A stretch of DNA of 64,000 nt from positions 4,567,318 to 4,631,317 of the forward strand of contig NZ_CP150886.1 in the NCBI RefSeq assembly GCF_038050375.1. The letters run 5' to 3'. Each line of letters begins with the position of its first letter. Position 1 is the stretch's first letter. The notes beneath the pieces were generated by a model, which did not search any database, had not been told where the DNA came from, and worked only from the letters and a program-made list of their open reading frames with translations. This DNA comes from Okeanomitos corallinicola TIOX110. GTDB lineage: Bacteria > Cyanobacteriota > Cyanobacteriia > Cyanobacteriales > Nostocaceae. A program made the position numbers and the translations under genes. This document shows positions 19,806 to 27,966 of this stretch, piece after piece.

Positions 19806-20792
19806 ATGAATAGTCATAAAACTAAGGTCAACAAGAAAGGTCTATTTGCTGCTGGTGGGGCGTTAGCGGCTGCTGCTAGTATATTTTTGGGTACATTTGG
19901 GGAAATAGCACCAACTACGGCTAACCTTGCTCCTAAACAGTCAGCACCTCAGTTACTGGCGAAAAAACAAGACGGTATAACTATAGTTTTTCCTACTCGT
20001 AAGGACGCGCCTAATTTACAAATTCAGGCAAATAAGGTGGCTAACTTTTTATCAAAAGATTTAGGAATAACTGTCAAAGCGCAGATTAGTGATGAAACCG
20101 CTGCGGTGGAAGCTTTAAGAAGAAATAGTGTTGATATTGCTTTTTTGAGCAGTCGCCCCGCTTTAAAAGCTGAAGAGTTGGCAAATGCGCGCTTACATTT
20201 AGGTGAAATTAGAGCAAAGTATTCTGGAAGATATACTTATTGCTCAGTGTTCCTGGTTCCCAAAAATAGCTCCTTGCGGACTATGGGAGATCGGAAAGCG
20301 ACCTTAGCTCAGTTGCGGGGTAAAAAAATGGCCTTTACTTCCCCTACTTCTAGTTCTGGGTTCTTATATCCTACCAGTGAGTTAATTAAGTATAAGTTAG
20401 TACCTAACCGCGAGGGGCTGGATCGTTTCTTTGGACAGGTGGCTTACGGTGGTGATTATACTAAAGCTATCATGGAAGTAGTACGTGGTAGAGCGGATGT
20501 AGCGGCTGTTTCCGAATATGCTCAGTATCCTCCATACATTACTGATGCAGACCGGAATAAGTTACGGGTATTGTATAAAATCTGTGGTGTTCCTGCCCAC
20601 GGAGTTGTATTTAATGATGAAATTCCAGTAGTTTTGCGGGAAAAAATTATTAAAGCTTTACTCAAGTTAAATAAACCGGAAAATAACGATTTGTTGAAAG
20701 GCTTGTATAATTCCACGGAATTAGTGAGAATTGATCACAACAGACATTTACAACTTGTCCGTGAAGCTGTGAAAAATTTAGGGATGGATTAG
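19806..20792 (+). CDS. phnD: PhnD-type substrate-binding protein of a phosphonate/phosphite/phosphate ABC transporter
   Basis: 328 residues. The N-terminal signal (KKGLFAAGGALAAAASIFLG) is followed by a mature periplasmic binding protein of the PhnD family: ITIVFPTRKDAPNLQIQANK, then DIAFLSSRPALKAEEL, a ligand-loop segment FTSPTSSSGFLYPTSEL near residue 180, and GGDYTKAIMEVVRGRADVAA. The ligand could be phosphonate, phosphite or phosphate. The usual catalytic partners (C-P lyase, phosphite dehydrogenase) are absent nearby. It is the first gene of phnD-phnC-phnE. No clear Pho box was found upstream by eye. Confidence 0.88.
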   Translation: MNSHKTKVNKKGLFAAGGALAAAASIFLGTFGEIAPTTANLAPKQSAPQLLAKKQDGITIVFPTRKDAPNLQIQANKVANFLSKDLGITVKAQISDETAAVEALRRNSVDIAFLSSRPALKAEELANARLHLGEIRAKYSGRYTYCSVFLVPKNSSLRTMGDRKATLAQLRGKKMAFTSPTSSSGFLYPTSELIKYKLVPNREGLDRFFGQVAYGGDYTKAIMEVVRGRADVAAVSEYAQYPPYITDADRNKLRVLYKICGVPAHGVVFNDEIPVVLREKIIKALLKLNKPENNDLLKGLYNSTELVRIDHNRHLQLVREAVKNLGMD

Positions 20793-20881
20793 TTGAAATC
20801 AGTAGGGGTTGAGGATTACAATTTACCCCTACCTGAAAATTTCACAAGTTACCAATTATTTATTAAATACTAATTACCAGC

Positions 20882-21604
20882 GTGAAACTGATTGAATGTC
20901 ATAACCTTGAGACAGCTTATGCTGCATCTTTAAACCGTCCTATTCTTAACAATATTAATCTAGAGATTGAACAAGGTGAGTTTGTAGTTTTGTTGGGTTT
21001 GAATGGTGCGGGTAAGTCTACATTGTTGCGATCGCTGGTAGGTTTAGTTCCAGTAGCAAAGGGAGAAATATATATCAATGGTTTAGAAATGACTGCCCAA
21101 ACATTACCGAAAATTCGCCGTGATGTGGGGATGTTGTTTCAAGGTGGGGGATTAATTCGTCAGTTATCAGCTATTGATAATGTGCTGTGTGGTCGTTTAG
21201 GTTTGAGAACAACTAAACAAACTTTATTTGGGTTTCCGAAACGCGATCGCATCCTAGCCCAAGAGTTATTAGAACAGTTGGGTTTAAAAGAGCAAATTTA
21301 TCAAAAAACCAGTCAACTGAGCGGTGGACAACAACAAAGAGTAGCGATCGCCCGCGCATTAATTCAATCACCACAAATATTATTAGCTGATGAACCAATC
21401 ACAGGTTTAGACGTAGTTGCATCCCAACAAGTAATGCAAATTTTAGCGGCACTTAACCAAGAGCAAGGTTTAACTATTATCACAGTTTTGCATGATTTAG
21501 GGATAGCCGCAGAATATGCCCAAAGAGCCATAGTTTTAGAAGCCGGACAGGTGGTTTATGATGGCAATTGTGATAACTTGCAAGCTCAATTTACTCAAGT
21601 TTAA
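20882..21604 (+). CDS. phnC: Phosphonate-type ABC transporter ATP-binding protein
   Basis: 240 residues. Walker A GLNGAGKST near residues 39-47, signature LSGGQQQRVAIARAL, Walker B ILLADEPITGLD, and the H-loop VLHDLG. It energises import by the PhnD/PhnE proteins encoded on either side. The start is GTG 20882; the gene begins about 90 bases after phnD and ends 6 bases before phnE, so the three form one operon. Confidence 0.93.
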   Translation: MKLIECHNLETAYAASLNRPILNNINLEIEQGEFVVLLGLNGAGKSTLLRSLVGLVPVAKGEIYINGLEMTAQTLPKIRRDVGMLFQGGGLIRQLSAIDNVLCGRLGLRTTKQTLFGFPKRDRILAQELLEQLGLKEQIYQKTSQLSGGQQQRVAIARALIQSPQILLADEPITGLDVVASQQVMQILAALNQEQGLTIITVLHDLGIAAEYAQRAIVLEAGQVVYDGNCDNLQAQFTQV

Positions 21605-21610
21605 ATTTAG

Positions 21611-22417
21611 ATGAAAAAATATTTTAATTCTCCATTAATATCTCAATTCTTACACCGTTACTCCTGGTTGATCAACCTTGTAATTGTGCTAGTGATGGTG
21701 GTAATTTATGTTTGGGCGTTGCAAGGATTAAAAATAGATTTAGCCCTGCTACAAGAAAGCTTCCCTTTTATTATTGATTTTATTTCTAGGTTATTTCCCC
21801 CTGACTGGAGAGTGGTGAGAGTCGCTATTGACGCATTAATTGAAACTGTGCAAATGTCCATCTGGGGAACTACCGTTGGTGCGATTCTTTCCTTACCAAT
21901 TGCGATCGCCAGTGCTAATAATGTCGCACCTTTGTGGTTACGCTGGTTAGCTAATTTACTCCAAAATGTGGTTCGTTCCGTTCCTTCCATTATTCTGGGT
22001 TTAATATTTGTAGCTGCCACAGGTTTAGGCGCGCCCGCAGGGACTTTAGCCCTATGTATTTATACCATTGGTTATCTTGCTAAATTTTATCAACAAGCGA
22101 TCGAAGCAGTAGATTCTCGTTCTGTAGAATCTTTACAAGTGATTGGTGCATCGAGAATACAAATAGCTCAATACGGGATTTTACCCCAAGTCATACCCTT
22201 GGGGTTAGGTTATACATTGTGGATGTTTGAGTATAATATTCGTGCTGCTTCTGTTTTGGGTGCAGTAGGTGCTGGTGGGATTGGATTTAAATTAAAAAGT
22301 TATATAGACGGCTTTGAATATACAAAAGCTACAACCATGATGTTAGTGCTGTTGGTAGTAGTGACAGTAATTGATGTGATCAGTAGTAAATTACGCCGTT
22401 ACTTGGATTCAATGTAA
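21611..22417 (+). CDS. phnE: Phosphonate-type ABC transporter permease
   Basis: 268 residues, about six membrane helices; the first (WLINLVIVLVMVVIYVWAL) is preceded by a short cytoplasmic tail. The binding-protein-dependent permease signature lies at SVESLQVIGASRIQIAQYGI followed by LPQVIPLGLGYTLW. The C-terminal AASVLGAVGAGGIGFKLKSY is characteristic of PhnE. Begins 6 bases after phnC. Confidence 0.93.
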   Translation: MKKYFNSPLISQFLHRYSWLINLVIVLVMVVIYVWALQGLKIDLALLQESFPFIIDFISRLFPPDWRVVRVAIDALIETVQMSIWGTTVGAILSLPIAIASANNVAPLWLRWLANLLQNVVRSVPSIILGLIFVAATGLGAPAGTLALCIYTIGYLAKFYQQAIEAVDSRSVESLQVIGASRIQIAQYGILPQVIPLGLGYTLWMFEYNIRAASVLGAVGAGGIGFKLKSYIDGFEYTKATTMMLVLLVVVTVIDVISSKLRRYLDSM

Positions 22418-22528
22418 TTTGTCAGCAATCAATAATTAGATCATAAATTCAGTAGCTAAACTTGGAGCATCTTTTGATTGGGAGCGGTAAACTTGGAAAG
22501 ACCCAGGGCGGTTAAACTGAAAGTAACT

Positions 22529-23623
22529 ATGCTTGAGTCCTTTTTATCCCGTACAGCCCTAATTTTTATTTCCGGTAGTCTAGCGGTTTTCGGCGTTGCT
22601 TGTAGTAACAGCCAACCAATGACAAAATCTGTGAAAAGTCCTCAGCCTTCTATTTCTCAGTCGTCTGTTCCTCAGTCGTCTGTTCCGTCTGGTAATTTGG
22701 CTGCAATTCGACCACCCTTGAAAGTGCCACCAAAGCCATTACCAGAGATAGAGGTAGAGGTAGAAGCACCACCAGCAAAACCTAGTCCTTTACAATTGGC
22801 ACTGGAAAAAGCTAATGGTGCAGAGAAGATTAGTCAGTCTGCTCAATCTCCAGAGGATTGGGAATTGGTAGCGAGTAAGCTTGAGAATGCGATCGCTCTA
22901 CTGCAAGACGTAAAAAGGGATAGTCCCAATTTTCCCTTTGCTCAAAACAAAATTGCTGAATATGAGCGGGAAATTCAATTAGCCATACAAAGAGCTAATC
23001 CCAGTCAAGGCGAAATTTTAGAATCAGAGCCAGAAGTAGCTGTTGCACCTCCCCAGGTAACACCCAAGCCGCAACGTTATTCAAATCCTGTTCCCATGCA
23101 GTCAGGGCAAACACTACCACCACCACAGCCCATTTTTCCTGCTTCGGAAATTTACGCCTATAACCATCAGGTATTTATCGCCCCAATTAAACGCCGAATT
23201 GGTGGTACTCCCATTGTGGAAGTTACTTTGAATGGTAAGCAACGATTTGAGATGATTGTGGATACAGGTGCAAGTGGCAGTGTTATTACCCAAGAAGTAG
23301 CTGATGCTTTAGGTATAGTACCAGTGGGTACTGCTAAAGCTAACACTGTTAGTTCTAAGGGGGTAGAGTTTCCAGTCGGCTACTTGGATTCCATGGAAGT
23401 TGGGGGAGTCAAGGTAAATAAAATTCCTGTGGCGATCGCTGGCAAAGAGTTGGAAACGGGATTATTAGGACATGACTTTTTTGGTGACTATGACGTTACC
23501 ATCAAGCGCAATGTCATAGAATTTCGTCCCCAAACTCACTCAGAAGCTAATCCTTCAGAAATGCCACCAACTGAACCAACTTCTGCCAGGGGCTTCCGCT
23601 TTGTAGAATCTCCTTCGCCATAG
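22529..23623 (+). CDS. Retropepsin-like aspartic protease with lipoprotein-like N-terminus
   Basis: 364 residues from the ATG at 22529; an upstream TTG would add 17. A hydrophobic signal ([17 protein letters not shown]) ends in a cysteine, possibly a lipid-attachment site, though the -3 residue is unusual. A Pro/Ser-rich linker and a helical segment follow. The C-terminal domain has [13 protein letters not shown] near residues 241-253 (the D-T-G catalytic motif), then [20 protein letters not shown] and [13 protein letters not shown], the complete retropepsin-like (TIGR02281/gag-asp type) pattern. Probably acts in the periplasm as a homodimer. Its last 77 bases overlap the 3' end of trpD on the other strand. 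Confidence 0.85.
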   Translation: MLESFLSRTALIFISGSLAVFGVACSNSQPMTKSVKSPQPSISQSSVPQSSVPSGNLAAIRPPLKVPPKPLPEIEVEVEAPPAKPSPLQLALEKANGAEKISQSAQSPEDWELVASKLENAIALLQDVKRDSPNFPFAQNKIAEYEREIQLAIQRANPSQGEILESEPEVAVAPPQVTPKPQRYSNPVPMQSGQTLPPPQPIFPASEIYAYNHQVFIAPIKRRIGGTPIVEVTLNGKQRFEMIVDTGASGSVITQEVADALGIVPVGTAKANTVSSKGVEFPVGYLDSMEVGGVKVNKIPVAIAGKELETGLLGHDFFGDYDVTIKRNVIEFRPQTHSEANPSEMPPTEPTSARGFRFVESPSP

Positions 23624-24599
23624 TCACACCTTGAGCGTGATTCAACCAGGGAACTACACCAGCTACTTGCAAGGCCAAGGAAGCATTCAGCACCACAGCA
23701 TCCTGTTGGGCTGGAGTTCCTTTCCCTTGCAGGACATTGGTCAGAATTTCCGCATTTTCCGCTACATTTCCACCTTTTAAGGCTGTAATCGGTGCTGGTG
23801 TCGCACCAACTTCTACCGGGTTGATGGTGGTTAACTGTACTTGGCCATCAGATAAAACCGCCAAGTCAGTGATATCTCCTAACCCGACCTCATCCAATTT
23901 TTCCCGACCATGTAAAACTATGGCTTTTTGTGTTCCCAACAGGTTTAAAGCTTGAGCCATAGTTTCAATTAATTCCGGAGCAAATACGCCAATTACCTGC
24001 CCGGTCGGACGCAGAGGATTTACTAATGGTCCGAGTAAATTAAATACTGTCCGCACCTTTAAATTTTTCCGTAATGCAGCCACAGCTTTTAAGGCTGGAT
24101 GCCAACCAGGGGCAAATAAAAAGGTAATTCCCACCTCTTTTACTGCGGCCTGAACTTTTTCACTAGGCGCTTTTAAGTTCACACCCAAAGCTTCTAAAAC
24201 GTCGGCACTACCCGTTAAACTGGAGGCGGAACGATTACCATGTTTAGCCACGGGTACACCAGCAGCAGCGGTAACAAAAGCCACGGCTGTGGAAATATTA
24301 AAGGTTGATGCTCCATCTCCACCAGTTCCACAGGTATCAACTAGGGGTGTGGGTAGTTGGATATTGGTCTCTGTACTAACGGATAGAGACTTTAATACTT
24401 CAGCCATTCCCGTTAATTCTTCGGCTGAAACTCCTTTGAAGTTTAATGCTGTTAAAATCGCTCCTGATAGTTCTAGGGGGATGGCTTCGTTGATCCATCC
24501 TTGCATCAATTCCGAGGCTTGGCTACGGGATAAAGATTGACGCTCTAATAATTGTTTTAATAGGTTTGACCAAATAGTAGGATCTGCTGTGTTTGTCAT
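23547..24599 (-). CDS. trpD: Anthranilate phosphoribosyltransferase
   Basis: Second step of tryptophan synthesis from chorismate: transfers phosphoribosyl from PRPP to anthranilate. 350 residues. Key segments: [19 protein letters not shown] near 85-103 (PRPP binding), [18 protein letters not shown], and [20 protein letters not shown]. The C-terminal [13 protein letters not shown] is family-like. Start ATG 24599. It overlaps the convergent protease gene by 77 bases, so the two mRNAs are complementary at their 3' ends. Confidence 0.96.
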   Translation of the reverse strand: MTNTADPTIWSNLLKQLLERQSLSRSQASELMQGWINEAIPLELSGAILTALNFKGVSAEELTGMAEVLKSLSVSTETNIQLPTPLVDTCGTGGDGASTFNISTAVAFVTAAAGVPVAKHGNRSASSLTGSADVLEALGVNLKAPSEKVQAAVKEVGITFLFAPGWHPALKAVAALRKNLKVRTVFNLLGPLVNPLRPTGQVIGVFAPELIETMAQALNLLGTQKAIVLHGREKLDEVGLGDITDLAVLSDGQVQLTTINPVEVGATPAPITALKGGNVAENAEILTNVLQGKGTPAQQDAVVLNASLALQVAGVVPWLNHAQGVTMAKEILQSGSPWQKLVQLVAFLKD

Positions 24600-24663
24600 G
24601 GTTGAGGTTTTTTAGATGTTGGAAGTAATCCTACCTAAAAATGGGGTTTTTTGGTTTTTTGAT

Positions 24664-24702
24664 GACGAACCACAGAGGCACAGAGGACACGGAGAGAAAA
24701 CA
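24664..24702. repeat. CACAGAGG-type intergenic repeat
   Basis: ACCACAGAGGCACAGAGGAC and following bases, a member of the same dispersed repeat family as 34571-34605 and 52090-52140. It lies between trpD and the Dam-like gene. Confidence 0.65.
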
Positions 24703-24773
24703 TTCTATAACTATAGAAAGATTGAATGAAGCACGTTAGCGAAGAGGAAGAGGAAGCAGGATAAAAGAGTTGT

Positions 24774-25592
24774 TTATGTCGGTTGTGTGGGGTAGTTACT
24801 GATAAATAGTTCCTGTCCTTTTTCGGCTGTTTTTTGTTTATAGTTATTCATGCCATATTGTAATTCCCATTCAGAAATATTAGCCCATTGAAAATTATCT
24901 CTAATTTGTGGTGAATCATCATAGGTAATTAGATATTGATGTGGACATTGTTTGACTTCTTCTGCAAATTTTTGATGATTAAATCCAATGTGTAGGTTTC
25001 CTCTATTTCCATATAATTTCGATTTTTCAGCTTTTAAATATGGGGGATCTAAAAATATAAATACGTCTTTACCTTCCGCTGTTAATAGTTGGCTGTAATC
25101 TAAGTTGGTGATTTTTACATCTGTTGTTAAGATATGCTCTAATTTTTCTAGTCTTTCTATTGATGAATCTGTAAAGCGTTTATGAAAAGCTTCTAGGGAA
25201 AATCCACCTGATTCTATTGTTCCGGAAAAGGTAATTCTATTAAGGATAAAAAACCGGACTGCTCTTTCTAAATCTGATAAAGTGTTGACATCTACATGAG
25301 CTAATTCTGTAAATAGTAATTTACCATCTTTATGTGTTTCTTTGATATGTCGAATTTCTGCCAATAATTTTGATAATTCGGTTTGAGCTAAATACCAAAA
25401 TAAATAGAGTTCTCTGTTTAAGTCGTTAATCCAAATGTTTAATTTGGGGATTGTTTGTTTCAGGTAAATAAAGACAGAACCACCACCAACAAAGGGTTCT
25501 CGAAATTCCTGAAAGTTTGTTGGTAACCGTTGGGATATTTTTTTGATCGCTCTGTTTTTTCCACCGGGATAACGGAGAGGGCTTTTAATCAT
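24774..25592 (-). CDS. Dam-like DNA adenine methylase (D12 class)
   Basis: 272 residues from the ATG at 25592 (a TTG at 25616 would add 8). SPLRYPGGKNRAIKKI at the N-terminus and REPFVGGGSVFIYL form the SAM-binding side; FIFLDPPYLKAEKSK near residues 180-194 is the DPPY catalytic motif of N6-adenine methylases. AVRFFILNRITFSG is another D12-family marker. No restriction gene lies beside it, so it is probably an orphan methylase; orphan Dam-type enzymes of GATC specificity are common in cyanobacteria. Specificity cannot be read from sequence. Confidence 0.92.
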   Translation of the reverse strand: MIKSPLRYPGGKNRAIKKISQRLPTNFQEFREPFVGGGSVFIYLKQTIPKLNIWINDLNRELYLFWYLAQTELSKLLAEIRHIKETHKDGKLLFTELAHVDVNTLSDLERAVRFFILNRITFSGTIESGGFSLEAFHKRFTDSSIERLEKLEHILTTDVKITNLDYSQLLTAEGKDVFIFLDPPYLKAEKSKLYGNRGNLHIGFNHQKFAEEVKQCPHQYLITYDDSPQIRDNFQWANISEWELQYGMNNYKQKTAEKGQELFISNYPTQPT

Positions 25593-25684
25593 GAGATAAT
25601 TATCTTGACGAATCAATTTACTAGGAATAAAGTGATAAAATTAACCAAAAACATCATAACATTATCATAATAAATCAACTTACC

Positions 25685-26410
25685 ATGACTCGTTCTGCAC
25701 CCTACCAACCTTTACTACTGAGAATTCTGCACAGTTGCAGTGGTATTTTAGCAATTACAGCGATTATCACCGGATTTTTAGTTTACAACACCTTTGATAA
25801 AAGATTTGGTAAGATTCCCATTCCGAAAATTAATCCCATTCAAGATATTCATGGAACTGCTGGTTTATTTTTCTTGTTATTATTACCAGCTTTGGTAATT
25901 TATAGTTTTCATATTGGACAAAGACGTTTATTACAAGCTGATTCCCTTCAACAACTTTCACAATTTAACCGTCCTATTTGGTGGGTAAGTCTACAACGTT
26001 TGGCTAACACTTTGATGTTAATTGCTTCAGTTTTGGCGGTAGTATCTGGCAGAATGATGAAAGAAGAATGGCTACCATTAGGAGAACTAAATCATATTTG
26101 GTATTCTTTTCATTTAATAGCTTGGTTGTTAATGGTTTTTTGTTTAGCGATTCATCTATTAATGTCTGCTAAGGTAGGTGGTGTACCATTATTATTATCA
26201 ATTATTTCCTGGAAATTTCGACCAGAAGATAGTCCTAAAAATTGGTTTAGTTCTCTACGTAGTTGGTGGGTAAATTTTCCTAGTAATGTGAAAGGGGAAG
26301 TTGGTCAGGTAATAGCAAATAATTTAGTTTTGGGAATTGTTGAGGTGTTTGTATTGGTGGGAATTGTTGCAGCTTTCTTATTACCTTTATTTTTTGCTGG
26401 TGGTGAGTAG
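25685..26410 (+). CDS. Cytochrome b561-like / cytochrome b-fold membrane protein
   Basis: 241 residues with about four or five membrane helices. Candidate haem-ligand histidines lie at helix positions: LRILHSCSGILAI, IQDIHGTAGLFFLL, NHIWYSFHLIAWLLMVF and LAIHLLMSAKVGG. This resembles prokaryotic di-haem cytochrome b561/b6-like proteins that carry electrons across the membrane. Its redox partners are not evident from the neighbours. Divergent from the Dam-like gene with about 90 bases between. Confidence 0.7.
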   Translation: MTRSAPYQPLLLRILHSCSGILAITAIITGFLVYNTFDKRFGKIPIPKINPIQDIHGTAGLFFLLLLPALVIYSFHIGQRRLLQADSLQQLSQFNRPIWWVSLQRLANTLMLIASVLAVVSGRMMKEEWLPLGELNHIWYSFHLIAWLLMVFCLAIHLLMSAKVGGVPLLLSIISWKFRPEDSPKNWFSSLRSWWVNFPSNVKGEVGQVIANNLVLGIVEVFVLVGIVAAFLLPLFFAGGE

Positions 26411-26602
26411 TGAAGTTGATATAAAGATTTGTAATAAACTCAAAATCCTCTCTTTACATCTTCTTAAAACCACACATTTATAAATGTTTACCCATATTTT
26501 TATCTATCTTTAGTAACATCCACTGCACTACCTTTAGCAAGATACATAAACAATAAATATTCTTCAGAATAGGGTGATATAACTTTTGATAGGAATCACA
26601 AA

Positions 26603-26785
26603 ATGAAAGTTTTTTCACCCGCTACTTTTCTGGCATTTTTAGCTACTTTTGCTATCGCAAATATACCCAAAGATTTTCAAGCTACAAATACAGAAGCAAC
26701 TCTATTTGCTCAACAAAATCCCGATTCTACACCTAAACCAACTACTACACCAACAGAACCTCCTAGTCCTACCCCTCCTCGCTAA
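26603..26785 (+). CDS. Small secreted proline/threonine-rich protein
   Basis: 60 residues. A signal peptide (MKVFSPATFLAFLATFAIAN) is followed by a short mature part that ends in a P/T repeat (PKPTTTPTEPPSPTPP). AGGAAT at 26591-26596 precedes ATG 26603 by 6 bases. No family recognised; such small exported Pro-rich proteins are often cell-surface or wall-associated. It converges with the 366-residue gene, 13 bases apart. Confidence 0.6.
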   Translation: MKVFSPATFLAFLATFAIANIPKDFQATNTEATLFAQQNPDSTPKPTTTPTEPPSPTPPR

Positions 26786-26798
26786 AAGCAAGCTGTGT

Positions 26799-27899
26799 TT
26801 ACCTTAAAGAACGAAATATTACCCTTCCAGGATTTTCTTCTTGGTTAATTTTCACATACAACCGTAAACAAGCTAACACCTCTCCTGGTGTTCCACCATA
26901 ATCTAGTTGTAAGTCATCTTTGGAATACGCGCAGATATCAGCATAAAGACCGGATAATTGTTTAATTTTGACATCATGACCGGCTTTGATAGCTTTATTG
27001 GCTACTTTTTTCAGTATTCGTCGCGATTCCTGTTGCAGTTTTCCCCACCAAGAATAACGTTCTGCGGGGGGAAGAAATACTAGGGAATGTATGGCTTCAT
27101 CTATGTCAATCCAAGCACGTAGGTTTAATATTAGGTCAGTATTTTCCTCAGTTTTTTGGGTACGTTGTAAGCGATCTTTCAATGTTTGCAGATACAATTG
27201 ATGTTGTTCTGGTTGAAATTTTAAAGACACAATATCAAAGCTAAAGACACTTTTTAAAGCATGATGTAAATCTGGTTCTATTTCGATAAATTTATGATAT
27301 AAAATGGAAAATCCTGCTAATAATTTTAATTCTTCTGATTGATAATTTTCAGCTATTTCTGATTTCAAAAAAGCTTTTTTAGATAAACATAAACCCCTAG
27401 CTGCAACAGTTCCATTTAAACCAGGATAAATAATTTCATCTTTAATAAAAGGTAAATGTTCAAGATTTACATAATCCTGTGTTGCACCAACTTTTTGGGC
27501 AATTTCTAAAGCACGGTTTTTCCAAATTGTGCCTAAATCTTCAGGAAGTCTTAATAATTTACGATGAATTTCTGACCACAATTCAGCATCATTTTGACTT
27601 TCCAAGGGTGCATATCCCAAGTAAAATTTTAGTTCTAAGTCAGTTTCAAATATAGTTTTTAATTCACTTAATACATGACTTGGTTTAGATTCATCAATAA
27701 CTGTTTTTTCTGGAAGTGTTACAGGTTTTAAAAGTTCGTTTATTTCTGATATTACCTGTTCACATAATTGATTTCCTGGATCATTTGGATATTCTTTTTT
27801 AGCTTGATTTAGAGTGGCTTTTAGTCCGTGCAAACTCAATTTTAATACTTGAGAAATTTGGGAGTTTTCTGTTGCTAATAATTGTTGTAAATACTGCAT
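26799..27899 (-). CDS. Uncharacterised partner protein of the dynamin/SrfB-like operon
   Basis: 366 residues, soluble, largely helical, no recognised domain. Segments include YLQQLLATENSQISQVLKLS at the N-terminus, TDLILNLRAWIDIDEAIHSL near 240-260, and a C-terminal DYGGTPGEVLACLRLYVKIN. No membrane helices, signal or catalytic motif stand out. It is the third and last gene of a minus-strand cluster behind the dynamin-like and SrfB-like genes, separated from the latter by 67 bases that contain a perfect hairpin. Its association with these two suggests a subunit or adaptor, but this is inference from order. Confidence 0.6.
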   Translation of the reverse strand: MQYLQQLLATENSQISQVLKLSLHGLKATLNQAKKEYPNDPGNQLCEQVISEINELLKPVTLPEKTVIDESKPSHVLSELKTIFETDLELKFYLGYAPLESQNDAELWSEIHRKLLRLPEDLGTIWKNRALEIAQKVGATQDYVNLEHLPFIKDEIIYPGLNGTVAARGLCLSKKAFLKSEIAENYQSEELKLLAGFSILYHKFIEIEPDLHHALKSVFSFDIVSLKFQPEQHQLYLQTLKDRLQRTQKTEENTDLILNLRAWIDIDEAIHSLVFLPPAERYSWWGKLQQESRRILKKVANKAIKAGHDVKIKQLSGLYADICAYSKDDLQLDYGGTPGEVLACLRLYVKINQEENPGRVIFRSLR

Positions 27900-27928
27900 T
27901 TTTATGACAATAATAAATTGAAAAATCA

Positions 27929-27949
27929 GGGTTTAGCAGTGCTAAACCC
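27929..27949. repeat. Perfect hairpin between operon genes
   Basis: GGGTTTAGCA and TGCTAAACCC around a single G, a 10-bp inverted repeat without a T-run on the minus strand. A related palindrome (TAGGGTTTAG...CTAAACCCTA) occurs at 56162-56186. In the operon it could attenuate or stabilise the mRNA. Confidence 0.6.
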
Positions 27950-27966
27950 CTACAATTGATAACTAA

